The translations under genes and the position numbers were made by a program. The notes under the pieces are model-generated. The model saw only the letters and a list, made by a program, of their open reading frames with translations, was not told where the DNA came from and did no database searches. Source: Flavobacterium sp. UMI-01 (GTDB lineage Bacteria; Bacteroidota; Bacteroidia; Flavobacteriales; Flavobacteriaceae). Taken from it: 45,273 nt of DNA. Position 1 is the first letter of the stretch. Each line of letters begins with the position of its first letter. This document shows, piece by piece, positions 26,007 to 34,219 of the stretch. The stretch is taken from contig NZ_BPLU01000067.1 of assembly GCF_019656315.1 (NCBI RefSeq), forward strand, positions 1 to 45,273, read 5' to 3'.

Positions 26007-26281
26007 TTAATAGTTGTCTTTATTTTATTCTTAATAGTGCTATAGTCTTTTCGGTCTTTCTCTAGTTGAATTCTTATTGTTCGTTCAATGTCAACCTTTG
26101 AGGTATTTGCCTTCAAAAGCTTTATTAAGTCAGCTCCTAACAATGGGTTTGACTTTAAGGCGGCTTGTGGCATTTCGATAATAATGGCTACTTCCTGCAT
26201 TATGGAATCTCCTACAACCATTTGCCCGCCTGTAATAAGCAAGTCGTTGTTTTCGTCTAATAATATCCCTTTTCCTGCCAT
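26003..26281 (-). CDS. Baseplate wedge protein, Mu gp46/GPW-like
   Basis: 92 residues with the pattern GILLDENNDLLITGGQMVVG, then S.MQEVAIII, GADLIKLLKA and a C-terminal basic tail. This is the small gp46/gp25-like wedge protein normally located upstream of baseplate J in Mu-type tails. Position between the spike and J genes agrees. Confidence 0.65.
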   Translation of the reverse strand: MAGKGILLDENNDLLITGGQMVVGDSIMQEVAIIIEMPQAALKSNPLLGADLIKLLKANTSKVDIERTIRIQLEKDRKDYSTIKNKIKTTIK

Positions 26282-26282
26282 T

Positions 26283-26501
26283 TTACGGTTTTATTACTCC
26301 TGTTCCGGTTACTGCGCCTCCTGTGGCCGATGTACCGGTAACCGTGGTTTCTCGGCCTACAACAAACTGCTTAATTGCCGAGGCTATTTTATTAGCCTGA
26401 CGTTGTCTTGCCTCAGCGGGATTTACGCCCTCTTTATCTGAGTCAAAGTCAAAAGCCTCTTTTATTAAATTCGCTAATTGTGCCTCTGTAATTGCTGCCA
26501 T
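26283..26501 (-). CDS. Small phage protein, unknown
   Basis: 72 residues. Helical N-terminal half (ITEAQLANLIKEAFDFD, then PAEARQRQANKIASAIKQFV) and a flexible Thr/Gly-rich tail (TVTGTSATGGAVTGTGVIKP). No family recognised. It lies between spike and wedge genes with 1-bp spacing on both sides, so it is certainly in the tail operon. Confidence 0.6.
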   Translation of the reverse strand: MAAITEAQLANLIKEAFDFDSDKEGVNPAEARQRQANKIASAIKQFVVGRETTVTGTSATGGAVTGTGVIKP

Positions 26502-26502
26502 T

Positions 26503-26973
26503 TTACTCTATTAAAACAGTGTTTAAACGTTGTTTAATTGCGTTCATAGCGGCCACGTTTATTGAGCGCCCGTTAACAACAATTATTTTATTGATTTCGT
26601 TGATCATATCGTTAAAAATGGTTTTAAGACTTTCATCCGATTGCTTAACAATAAACCCGTCTTCTTTTACCGTTAGGGTACTATTACCGTTTTTAATTAT
26701 GGTTTCTTCAACTTCATCAGCGGTTATCAAAAATGAGTTTGCCGAATTGCTTACAATTCCAATGAGGCATTTAGTGCCTGATTTTGGCTTTCTAAACTCA
26801 GTTCCTAAACCTAATAAGACGCCGGGATAATCCAAATCGTCGGCAAGACCGGTAGCAGTCATTGTCTTTTTCTCCCAGTCCACGTCTTTAACCGTAGCCC
26901 AAGCCGTTTGAATGGGAATTAACTCCTTCATTTTTTGGCTAATCAATCGGTTAAATTCGGCTACTTGACTCAT
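26503..26973 (-). CDS. Baseplate spike/assembly protein (Mu gp45-like)
   Basis: 156 residues. It has an OB-like N-terminal part (IQTAWATVKDVDWEKKTMTA, then GLGTEFRKPKSGTKCLIGIV) followed by a short beta-helix-like stretch (VEETIIKNGNSTLTVKEDGF). This matches baseplate assembly/spike proteins of contractile tails. The start overlaps the hub gene by 1 bp. Confidence 0.65.
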   Translation of the reverse strand: MSQVAEFNRLISQKMKELIPIQTAWATVKDVDWEKKTMTATGLADDLDYPGVLLGLGTEFRKPKSGTKCLIGIVSNSANSFLITADEVEETIIKNGNSTLTVKEDGFIVKQSDESLKTIFNDMINEINKIIVVNGRSINVAAMNAIKQRLNTVLIE

Positions 26974-27944
26974 TATGCTACTTTATCCCCTAAGGTTATT
27001 TCTTGTCTTATTCCTCCCGGCTTAAATGTTTTGACCACTTTTTCGATATAATAATTACCATTACGGTCTTCATATAAATTACTTTTTATGGTCACTTTTA
27101 AACCGTGTCTTACGGTTGGAATTCCAAAGGCTGTAAAAGAGCCTTCGAATTTGTCAACCTTATATTTTTCGTATTCCAGTTTGCCTAATCGCTCTAGTTC
27201 GGCTTTAAGTTCAATATTGTAAAAAGTCAACTGGCGTTCGTTACCGTCTTTATCCCCAATATTATCAACCTCAATTTTTTTACCGTTGGAGAGCGTGGAA
27301 ACCACTTTAATTTTAAGGCTTACATCTTCCTTTTTCTTATAATTTAATGCCGTTGAAACACAGTTACGCTCAAGGTTAAAATTGACGGGCTTATATTCAC
27401 TTTCATCCACATAGTATTTACCACACACCACCGTTTTACCACGCATATAGGTATATAGCCCCCAATCGCTTTGTAATTTATCCAGTACCGCGCCAACGCC
27501 TGTTTTTGCAAGTCTGACAGCCCCAAGTTGTACGCCCTCAAGTGCGTCAATTTCGTAGCCCGGAATAATCGTTTGTAAAAGCTCTTTTAATCCTGTATTG
27601 GCCGCCGAATAATTAACGGGAATCTTACGCACGTTAAACATTTCGTCCTCAAACTTGATCACGATTGGAATATCTGCCGATACCTCAGAGATATAACCCT
27701 CAAACTCTTTTTCGTTATTCCCGTCATAACCGAAGTAAATCGTAATGGCATCACCCTTTCTAAATACTTCTCGGACGTTGTACTTATTAAAGTAGCTTAC
27801 GTTACGTGGCAAGGTTAACGAGCCCCTGTCGGTTACTTCTTTCCAAGAGCTCTCAAGCTCAATCTCAGTTACCCTGTTTAATATAATTTCGTCGCGGCGT
27901 TCATTTTTATGAAACGCTATTTTACAAGTCATCGTTAAAATCAT
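26973..27944 (-). CDS. Baseplate hub protein (gpD / Mu gp44-like)
   Basis: 323 residues, beta-rich. LPRNVSYFNKYNVREVFRKG, DAITIYFGYDGNNEKEFEGY and later TFKPGGIRQEITLGDKVA fit late-control-D-type hub proteins that sit at the tail tip. Start ATG overlaps the upstream stop (ATGA). The order tape measure, this pair, spike is that of Mu (gp42, gp43, gp44, gp45). Confidence 0.65.
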   Translation of the reverse strand: MILTMTCKIAFHKNERRDEIILNRVTEIELESSWKEVTDRGSLTLPRNVSYFNKYNVREVFRKGDAITIYFGYDGNNEKEFEGYISEVSADIPIVIKFEDEMFNVRKIPVNYSAANTGLKELLQTIIPGYEIDALEGVQLGAVRLAKTGVGAVLDKLQSDWGLYTYMRGKTVVCGKYYVDESEYKPVNFNLERNCVSTALNYKKKEDVSLKIKVVSTLSNGKKIEVDNIGDKDGNERQLTFYNIELKAELERLGKLEYEKYKVDKFEGSFTAFGIPTVRHGLKVTIKSNLYEDRNGNYYIEKVVKTFKPGGIRQEITLGDKVA

Positions 27945-28564
27945 GATGTCGCTAGAATTATATCCTCATCACTAAATAATTGAAATTGAAAGGCAATGAC
28001 TCCCGAGCTTCCTTGCTGTAGGTTATCACTCCAATCTGAAAAACAAACCCTTGAAATTCGGCGTTGTTCAAAAAGGGCGCCGCTTACGTCAATACCGTCG
28101 GCCAAGTTCTCCCACTGCAAAAGCTGCTCAAGTTGTTCGTGAGCCGACTGGTTTGGCTCATCAAGGCAAAGCCCTCTAACATCGATAACCCAGTCGTCAA
28201 AACCGTAAATCTCTTTAACCGTTCCGTTGTTCCCCAGTAAGTTCGTTCTGGTAATGTTGTGCGCCCGTCTGAAACTAAACATTGTCGCCGCAGGTAATCT
28301 AAAATCACTCATTTTAACAAGTTCAATTTCTCCCTGTGGTGTATACCTTTTATAAGAACGTCCTAAAAAACTAGCGGAAAACATAATGGGCGTACCCATC
28401 CAACTAACCGCATCGGCCTTATAATATTCCGGTAGCGTTTCAATCCCTTTAAAACTTAAATTTGCGGGGGCTTGTTTCTGTAGTGGCTCAGTAATATAAA
28501 CAGGACTGTTAATACCAAAAGCCGCCTGAAAAAGCTGAGAAACGTTATATCTTATGTCTGCCAT
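27941..28564 (-). CDS. Tail protein between tape measure and hub (gp43 position; DUF6046-like)
   Basis: 207 residues. Segments such as SWMGTPIMFSASFLGRSYKR and VKEIYGFDDWVIDVRGLCLD recur in Bacteroidota phage proteins that I recall as DUF6046; the name is from memory and uncertain. It starts 1 bp inside the tape-measure stop and overlaps the hub gene by ATGA. Likely a tail-tip or tape-measure-end protein. Confidence 0.5.
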   Translation of the reverse strand: MADIRYNVSQLFQAAFGINSPVYITEPLQKQAPANLSFKGIETLPEYYKADAVSWMGTPIMFSASFLGRSYKRYTPQGEIELVKMSDFRLPAATMFSFRRAHNITRTNLLGNNGTVKEIYGFDDWVIDVRGLCLDEPNQSAHEQLEQLLQWENLADGIDVSGALFEQRRISRVCFSDWSDNLQQGSSGVIAFQFQLFSDEDIILATS

Positions 28565-30546
28565 TATCCTCCTAAATTAACTACCGAATCGCGCAAACGG
28601 TCATTAATATGACTCGTAATTTGGTCGGCTATATTTCTTATATTTTCACCTTTAGCAACACTAAAGGCGTTGTTAACGGTAAGATTCATTACAATGGATT
28701 TAATACCATTAGAACCTGAGCCTACATTAAGCCCGTCGCCCGTTCCTTTTCCTGTACTTTTTTTAGTATCACCGGTGGCGGCAGCGCCTAAAACGTCCGG
28801 CGATTTCTTTAAGTAGTCGTTTACACTTGGAGCTTTTGGCTTTTCCTGCGACTTTTTACTTGCGGTATAGGCGTCTGATTTTGTCTGACCAGTTGCCATA
28901 GCTCCAGACCATCCCTCTTTAAATTTATTAGCCGCATTTTTACCCGCGTCAAGCCCCATGATATCCGATACGGATTGTTTGCCCGTTTCCCAAGCCGCTT
29001 TCCAGTCGCCTTGAAAGAACTGTACTAGAGTTTTTCCGAGTCCTGTTATTCCAGAGAGTAGCCCTTTAATTCGATCTACAACATAATCTTTAATTACGCT
29101 ACCGAATAATTTAATGGCTTCCCAACCTTTAAACACAACGAGTCTAAATCCTTCGAATTTTTCCCAACAAATCGAAATGGCCGCAACAAGCGCCCCAATT
29201 CCCAAAACAACCCACCCAATAGGTGAGCTTACAAATAAGGCATTCAATATTTTTTGAGTTCCGCTTAAAACTGTTGACGCTATATTTTGCAACCAAGTTA
29301 CCTTTGTCAAAGCCTGATAGATTGGAATTGCACCCGCTACCATTTGTATCATTGGCGAAAGTTGCTGCGCATAAATTCCGATATCTCCAAAGGCTTGACC
29401 CGCCCATGTACTAATATCCGCAAACCAACCTTTTATACCCGCTCCCGCTTGTTCAACACTTGGAAGTTTTGTAAGGTCTAAGTCCATGGTTCCAAGCTCA
29501 TCTACAAATGCGATACCGGCATCTTCTCCCGCGCCTTTAAAAATATCGGCTATGATAGTTTGCCGGGCTTGGGACGTTGCACCTTTCATTTTGGCACTAA
29601 TCATTTTTACAGCGTCAAAGGTGGATTTACCTTCTAAATCCTCGGGCTTTAAACCAATACCCGCCAATGCCGTAACTTGTGCTTTTGTCATTTCACGAAG
29701 TGACAAATCAGCCTCTTTAATGCTGTCAATTGCCTTATCCGAAAAAACGCCGTCTTTACCTGATTTAGCAATTAACGCAATGGCTTCCGATTGGTCTAGT
29801 CCTAATTGTTTAATAAAGGGTTGGTACTCCTTTAACTGGTCTATAAAATCGCCGTTAGCATTTGCCCCTTTTTTATAGCCCTCCTCAATAAGTTTTAAGT
29901 TTTCCTCAAAAGTGCCGCCGTTTTGCTTTGTCATGGCATTTGCCGCCCTTGCAATATCTTCCGCGTCTTGATCATAAACCGCAGCGATATTTCGGGAGCG
30001 CTTTACAAATTCGTCAAGAGCATCACCGGTTAAGTCGGTCATACGTTGCACCTGAGTTGTAAGGTTCTGAACGTCTACATTAAAATCTAAGCTGTCGGTT
30101 GCCTTTTGGATTAATTCAATTCCTTGGTTAATCCCTGTGGCTAAGTCTGTCCACTTTTGCGCCTTTTGATCGAATTTATCTACTTGGTTCGTTAAGTCTT
30201 TAACGTCGTCCTCTGCCCCTTGTAAAGCTTGGCGGTATTTTTCAACTTTAATCTTTGCCTGTTCGTAGGCCGTATTTGCTTTTTGCTGTTCTGCCCAGGA
30301 ATCACTTTTTTTAGCTTTCTCTAAATCCTTAAGCTCGTTTTCGACTTCCTTAATCGACTTTTCTAAATCTTTATAGTACTCCTTTGATTTTGTAAGGGCT
30401 ATACGGGTGTCCTTTTCAGATAATTTAACGGCTTCGCTAACATCGTCTAAACCGCTAGTCATTTGATTAACCGATTTCATTACGTCCTTTACAGGCTTGG
30501 TAATGTGGTTAACAAATTCCAGTATCCATGATGTAGTTACGTCCAT
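28564..30546 (-). CDS. Tail tape measure protein
   Basis: 660 residues. Long N-terminal coiled-coil (about 30-150), then the phage tape-measure core (LTTQVQRMTDLTGDALDEFV, then RNIAAVYDQDAEDIARAANA and KSGKDGVFSDKAIDSIKEAD) as in TP901-type families. Hydrophobic segments lie near residues 400-470 (MVAGAIPIYQ, IGWVVLGIGALVAAISICWE). It ends in a low-complexity linker. It sets tail length and follows the chaperone frameshift pair, the standard gene order. Confidence 0.85.
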   Translation of the reverse strand: MDVTTSWILEFVNHITKPVKDVMKSVNQMTSGLDDVSEAVKLSEKDTRIALTKSKEYYKDLEKSIKEVENELKDLEKAKKSDSWAEQQKANTAYEQAKIKVEKYRQALQGAEDDVKDLTNQVDKFDQKAQKWTDLATGINQGIELIQKATDSLDFNVDVQNLTTQVQRMTDLTGDALDEFVKRSRNIAAVYDQDAEDIARAANAMTKQNGGTFEENLKLIEEGYKKGANANGDFIDQLKEYQPFIKQLGLDQSEAIALIAKSGKDGVFSDKAIDSIKEADLSLREMTKAQVTALAGIGLKPEDLEGKSTFDAVKMISAKMKGATSQARQTIIADIFKGAGEDAGIAFVDELGTMDLDLTKLPSVEQAGAGIKGWFADISTWAGQAFGDIGIYAQQLSPMIQMVAGAIPIYQALTKVTWLQNIASTVLSGTQKILNALFVSSPIGWVVLGIGALVAAISICWEKFEGFRLVVFKGWEAIKLFGSVIKDYVVDRIKGLLSGITGLGKTLVQFFQGDWKAAWETGKQSVSDIMGLDAGKNAANKFKEGWSGAMATGQTKSDAYTASKKSQEKPKAPSVNDYLKKSPDVLGAAATGDTKKSTGKGTGDGLNVGSGSNGIKSIVMNLTVNNAFSVAKGENIRNIADQITSHINDRLRDSVVNLGG

Positions 30547-30552
30547 AAATTA

Positions 30553-30812
30553 CTATTGATTATTACTCCCAAAGGCTTCGTTTACAACTTCTACCAGTAC
30601 TTTTCTAAATGTTTTTTCAAGCATGGCCTCCTGAGCTTCTAAATTCAATCGGTTGACATAAACCCAGTCTTGAAAGCGCTGTGTCCATTCCTGATCTGTT
30701 AGCTCTTCGGGATTTATTTTATAATGTACCCGGATAACTGCATTTATCTTACGAATCCAGTCCTCCGAGCCTTTATCATCCTCGGGGTTTAGCCAAAACC
30801 CGTCTAAATCTT
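30553..30812 (-). CDS. Tail assembly chaperone, -1 frameshift extension (gpGT-like C-terminal part)
   Basis: An open frame without its own start continues from the slippery site to TAG at 30553-30555. It encodes KDLDGFWLNPEDDKGSEDWI, RKINAVIRVHYKINPEEL, TDQEWTQRFQDWVYVNRLNL and a helical tail ending EAFGSNNQ. It overlaps frame 0 only at the frameshift. The fused chaperone would be about 212 residues. The short and long forms of tail chaperones are needed in a fixed ratio for tail assembly in many phages. Confidence 0.8.
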
Positions 30813-31190
30813 TTTTATGTCAGACTGAGCCGTTTTTACGAGTGAGCCAATAGACTTTAAAAGTTGAGAATAAATCGCCCCGTCATATTCGTAGGCGTCT
30901 TTATCACCCTCTAAAACACAGCCTAACATTAATTTTTGAATGGTGGTTACATTCTTTTTTTCGCCTTTGTTTTCCTCCTCGGCTAACGCCTGCATTACGT
31001 TTCTGGTTGGCTTTTTCACCAAGTACACAAATTGCTCGTTGTTGTCAGTTGTAATTGGAATTTCGCGCAAGTTTCTTTTACCTCCACATTTAGCGGCATG
31101 AGCCTCAATCTCCGTATCCGAGTATGGTCGGATTACTGTAGGCGGAATTACTTGTTCCGCCTGCACTTCCATGTTTTCAATATCGTCCAT
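30804..31190 (-). CDS. Tail assembly chaperone (gpG-like short form)
   Basis: 128 residues in frame 0, acidic at the N-terminus. HAAKCGGKRNLREIPITTDN and EQFVYLVKKPTRNVMQALAE are the folded core. It lies between tail tube and tape measure, the normal place of the chaperone pair, and ends at TAG 30804-30806 just after the slippery heptamer. Start overlaps the tube stop by 1 bp. Confidence 0.7.
   Translation of the reverse strand: MDDIENMEVQAEQVIPPTVIRPYSDTEIEAHAAKCGGKRNLREIPITTDNNEQFVYLVKKPTRNVMQALAEEENKGEKKNVTTIQKLMLGCVLEGDKDAYEYDGAIYSQLLKSIGSLVKTAQSDIKKI
30810..30816 (-). other. Programmed -1 frameshift site A AAA AAG
   Basis: On the minus strand the frame-0 codons are ATA AAA AAG ATT TAG. 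The heptamer A AAA AAG is the canonical slippery sequence (as in dnaX). The frame-0 stop TAG follows 3 nt after the AAG codon. Confidence 0.85.
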
Positions 31191-31621
31191 TAGATTACGT
31201 TGTATTCAATATGTGAAATAATCAGTTTGTACTCCAGGGCGATAGTTCCGTCGCCTTGGGAAACTTCGTTACCCGCATTTGTAAACTCACAAGTACGGAT
31301 TCGGTCTCTGGTAATTACGCCCTCGTCGTTAACATAATCAACGGTAATGTCAAAAGGCGCAATGTCCTGTAGTCTTTTACCGGGCGGAAGAGATTTGCGA
31401 ATTGCGTCAACCTCTTCTTTATACAAAGTAATCGAGGCCTCCGCCTCATAATTAGATTGTGAGCGCCCTATTGGGTACATTCCGCCACCTTTTACGTTTT
31501 GCTTATCTACGTTGTCGGTATATTTTAAAGTTGTAAAGCCCTCAACATCGCGGCCTAAAAGGTTACACATGATGGAGTTCCACCCCTGCATTGTACCAAA
31601 CTTATTTATAATTGTTGCCAT
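31190..31621 (-). CDS. Tail tube protein
   Basis: 143 residues, beta-rich. It starts MATIINKFGTMQGWNSIMCN, LLGRDVEGFTTLKYTD and ends LEYKLIISHIEYNVI. It directly follows the sheath gene and precedes the chaperone, as in contractile-tailed phages. Assigned mainly by order and length. Confidence 0.65.
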   Translation of the reverse strand: MATIINKFGTMQGWNSIMCNLLGRDVEGFTTLKYTDNVDKQNVKGGGMYPIGRSQSNYEAEASITLYKEEVDAIRKSLPPGKRLQDIAPFDITVDYVNDEGVITRDRIRTCEFTNAGNEVSQGDGTIALEYKLIISHIEYNVI

Positions 31622-31623
31622 AG

Positions 31624-32805
31624 TTAAATGCTATTTGTCAATCCTACCGCTACCTCAAATTCATGGACAATACCGTCCGTAACAATTGAGGCCTTTACCT
31701 TCGCGGGAGAAGTTTCGGTTACTACTTGTTTTTCGTTGATGTAGACATCAAAGCCGCTTATTTCGTCAGCAATTACCATCCCCTCAAGAGCCTTGTTAAC
31801 TAAGCCCGTCCAGCGCCCCACAGTTGTGGAGGCAATAAACCCCGTTTGTGGGTCTTTTTTAACGCGCCCTTTAACCTCTGGTAATAGCGTAGCTCTAATA
31901 ATTCGAGCCGCTTTATTCCAAGTGCGGTTATTTTCGATAAAGGCAAAGTCAGACTCTCGGTCTATGCAGGTGTAGGAGTTCTCAAAAAAGAATCCCGCGT
32001 AGCCCTCATAAGCTGCCACTACGATATAACCTTTTGCACGGATAGCGTTCAAAACGGCTTTATCAATGGAGTCCACGGTTTCTCCAGTTGGCAAATAAGC
32101 GTCAAGCCATCTGCCTTTTTTCTCGTCCGTAAGTGGATAGTCTTGAGTTCCACGTTTAGCAAGCGGTTTATTTTCAATATTAACCGATCCTAAATTTTCA
32201 TTGATTTTTCTGGCGGCAAGCATTCCTAACGCCGAACCTACTCGAATAATCCCTGAATCGTCAGAACAAGCGGCGCAAACGGATACGTTAGCCGCTGTTA
32301 GAGAGTAAAGGTCTAAAGAGAAATCATTAAGGCCGTCAAACCCAACCATTACAAAATCAAGTAGGCGATTTTCGGCGGCAAACTCGTCAACAATAAGTTG
32401 TTGCTCATTTACAACGGTTGTCACGTTTGGAACGTCCTCGTTATAAGCAATATTAAATCCGTAGCCTTTAATCTCTTTATTCTGATTGATAAACCCTTTA
32501 ATATCTGCTTTTACGGCCGAGTTAAAAAGGTACAATGTTGCTGTAGGCGCAAGGTCAAAAAACTCTACTATGTCCTCATAAAGCTTAATACCATTATTAG
32601 CGTCAAAGCTTTCGTTTATTCCTAAAACCTCCGCATCATAAGCCGCAGTAAGAACTACGCCTTTACCCGCATTGTTTATTGCCGTAGCAATTTCCCCAGC
32701 TGGAACACCCGCACAAATAATTGCTATATGGCTATCCGTTCCAGTAGCAAGGCGGTTTAAACCGCCTTGTAGCTTTTCTGTAGTTACACCTGTTAATCTA
32801 GCCAT
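31624..32805 (-). CDS. Tail sheath protein (DUF2586-like)
   Basis: 393 residues. MARLTGVTTEKLQGGLNRLA start, with AKRGTQDYPLTDEKKGRWLD, AAYEGYAGFFFENSYTC and the C-terminal domain GFDVYINEKQVVTE all typical of the DUF2586 sheath family of Bacteroidota Mu-like prophages. The sheath shows the virus is a contractile-tail (myovirus) type. Confidence 0.8.
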   Translation of the reverse strand: MARLTGVTTEKLQGGLNRLATGTDSHIAIICAGVPAGEIATAINNAGKGVVLTAAYDAEVLGINESFDANNGIKLYEDIVEFFDLAPTATLYLFNSAVKADIKGFINQNKEIKGYGFNIAYNEDVPNVTTVVNEQQLIVDEFAAENRLLDFVMVGFDGLNDFSLDLYSLTAANVSVCAACSDDSGIIRVGSALGMLAARKINENLGSVNIENKPLAKRGTQDYPLTDEKKGRWLDAYLPTGETVDSIDKAVLNAIRAKGYIVVAAYEGYAGFFFENSYTCIDRESDFAFIENNRTWNKAARIIRATLLPEVKGRVKKDPQTGFIASTTVGRWTGLVNKALEGMVIADEISGFDVYINEKQVVTETSPAKVKASIVTDGIVHEFEVAVGLTNSI

Positions 32806-32810
32806 TACTA

Positions 32811-33164
32811 TTACGCGTTAGCCGCCAATAAGGCTGCGGTTTTTTCTTCAACGGCTTTGATTACCGATTTTCTAATGTCGGCTTTGAATGGCTCAAGCTC
32901 TTCAATTGTTTGAACCTCCGAAATGGCTTTAATTACATCATCTGCCTTAGCTGGTTTATTCCCCAATGCCGATTCCGAAGCCTCCGGAACTGGTCGGTCA
33001 TAGGTCAATACAGTCCCCTGTTTCCCTGCATGTATTTCAGCGCGGTTTTTTTCAAGGAAAACGTTCCCGTCTACCGTTGCAAAAGCTTGTTTTGCTTTTG
33101 GATATTGTTTAAAGACCTCGTTTGCTTTTTCCTTTAACTGGTCTTCTGTTAGAACTTTTTTCAT
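32811..33164 (-). CDS. Small phage protein upstream of the sheath gene, unknown
   Basis: 117 residues. The N-terminus (MKKVLTEDQLKEKANEVFKQ, YPKAKQAFATVDGNVFLEKN) resembles small proteins seen at this site in Bacteroidota phages. The second half is helical (DDVIKAISEVQTIEELEPFK). Position matches Mu gp35/gp38-type small genes before the sheath. No function can be assigned. Confidence 0.55.
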   Translation of the reverse strand: MKKVLTEDQLKEKANEVFKQYPKAKQAFATVDGNVFLEKNRAEIHAGKQGTVLTYDRPVPEASESALGNKPAKADDVIKAISEVQTIEELEPFKADIRKSVIKAVEEKTAALLAANA

Positions 33165-33167
33165 ACT

Positions 33168-33671
33168 TTAATTTTTAAGGCCGTAAGCCGTGATTTGTTT
33201 TTTAATGATCCAAATGGTTGCCGTAATCACTCCAAGAGTAAGGGCAATTTTTCCTAAACCGATAAAGAAACGCTCCCAAAAAGTTAACTCGTGTTCTATG
33301 TAAACCGGTTGTTGTTTCGTTAGGGTTTTATACACTTCTAATGATTTCCATTGCGCAAATAATCGTTGGGCTTCCGCCAAACAGTCAACAATAAGTTGAT
33401 TGTCTTTTATTGTTACTTTTGGAATGGCTAAGTTTTTCCCTGGTGTGGCTTTGGTAATTTGTTTCAATACTGCTTTACCGTTTTGACAATCTAGTAAAGC
33501 TTGATAGGCACTACTGTCTGCCGCTATTTCAAAAACAGTATCGTGTACCGTTTCTTTAATGGTTTCTTTGTACGTATTGGTAATTACCGTCGGCTTTGCC
33601 GTTTTACAACTGGTCATCCATAAGAGGATAAACAGCATCAAAAACCAATAGATTAGACATTTGAATTTCAT
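33168..33671 (-). CDS. Candidate unimolecular spanin (lipoprotein with C-terminal membrane segment)
   Basis: 167 residues. The N-terminal hydrophobic segment ends in the lipobox MTSC (Cys22). The middle (about 23-130) is periplasmic and beta/coil. A strong C-terminal membrane segment follows (FFIGLGKIALTLGVITATIW, about 135-156) with a basic tail. A lipid anchor at one end and a membrane helix at the other is the topology of u-spanins, which fuse inner and outer membranes during lysis. It lies 3 bp after the amidase gene, forming a lysis module. Confidence 0.65.
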   Translation of the reverse strand: MKFKCLIYWFLMLFILLWMTSCKTAKPTVITNTYKETIKETVHDTVFEIAADSSAYQALLDCQNGKAVLKQITKATPGKNLAIPKVTIKDNQLIVDCLAEAQRLFAQWKSLEVYKTLTKQQPVYIEHELTFWERFFIGLGKIALTLGVITATIWIIKKQITAYGLKN

Positions 33672-33674
33672 CTT

Positions 33675-34166
33675 TTAGCTTAATAAATGTTTGTACTCTG
33701 GGATGGCGTCGAATGAAGGACATTCCTTGATTCGCTCCCAACTGTCAACTACTCCGTTACCGTTCTTGTCAGGACTAAAATCTCTGTGTCCTTTAATGAT
33801 AATTTTAGAGCAGTCATTGCCATTGGCTTTTAACCATTGTAAAGCTTCATTAATACACGTAATCAATGCCGTTCTTTGGTCATTTGTTCGTGTGTCTTTA
33901 GCTTTCCAAATTGGGCTTTTAGCAGTTCCTTTATTTTCAACACCGCCTATGTAGCAAATGTTTAATGTTTGGGAATTAAAGCCTAAAACTCCGTTACTGA
34001 CTTTGTTAAAGTCTAATAGCTTATGTATTGTGCCGTCAACGGCTACTAGTCTATGGTATCCAGGCGAAACCCAGCCTTTAGACTTCCAAAAAGCTTGAAT
34101 GGCTTTGACATCTCCAAAACCCGCGGAGCAATGCACCGCTATAAATTTTATGTTTTTCGCTTCCAT
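33675..34166 (-). CDS. Phage endolysin, N-acetylmuramoyl-L-alanine amidase
   Basis: About 163 residues from ATG at 34166. An ATG at 34196 would add ten residues but lies inside a stable hairpin. Amidase_2 fold: zinc ligands in FIAVHCSAGFGD (His) and IIKGHRDFSPDK plus ECPSFDA (His and Cys). PGYHRLVAVDGTIHKLLDF is the substrate groove. An inserted EF-hand-like loop DKNGNGVVDSWE suggests calcium binding. It cleaves the peptide from muramic acid and works with the spanin downstream. Confidence 0.85.
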   Translation of the reverse strand: MEAKNIKFIAVHCSAGFGDVKAIQAFWKSKGWVSPGYHRLVAVDGTIHKLLDFNKVSNGVLGFNSQTLNICYIGGVENKGTAKSPIWKAKDTRTNDQRTALITCINEALQWLKANGNDCSKIIIKGHRDFSPDKNGNGVVDSWERIKECPSFDAIPEYKHLLS

Positions 34167-34181
34167 ATTACCCCACTGGGT

Positions 34182-34209
34182 GCGGTCTAGGCGCATTGCC
34201 TGAGACCGC
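34182..34209. promoter_or_regulatory. Stable hairpin between capsid and endolysin genes
   Basis: GCGGTCT (34182-34188) pairs with AGACCGC (34203-34209); inner AGGC/GCCT (34189-34192 and 34198-34201) extends the stem around GCATT. On the minus strand it has no T-run, so it is not a terminator; it may protect the capsid mRNA end or reduce endolysin translation. Confidence 0.6.
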
Positions 34210-34219
34210 CATTTTTAAA

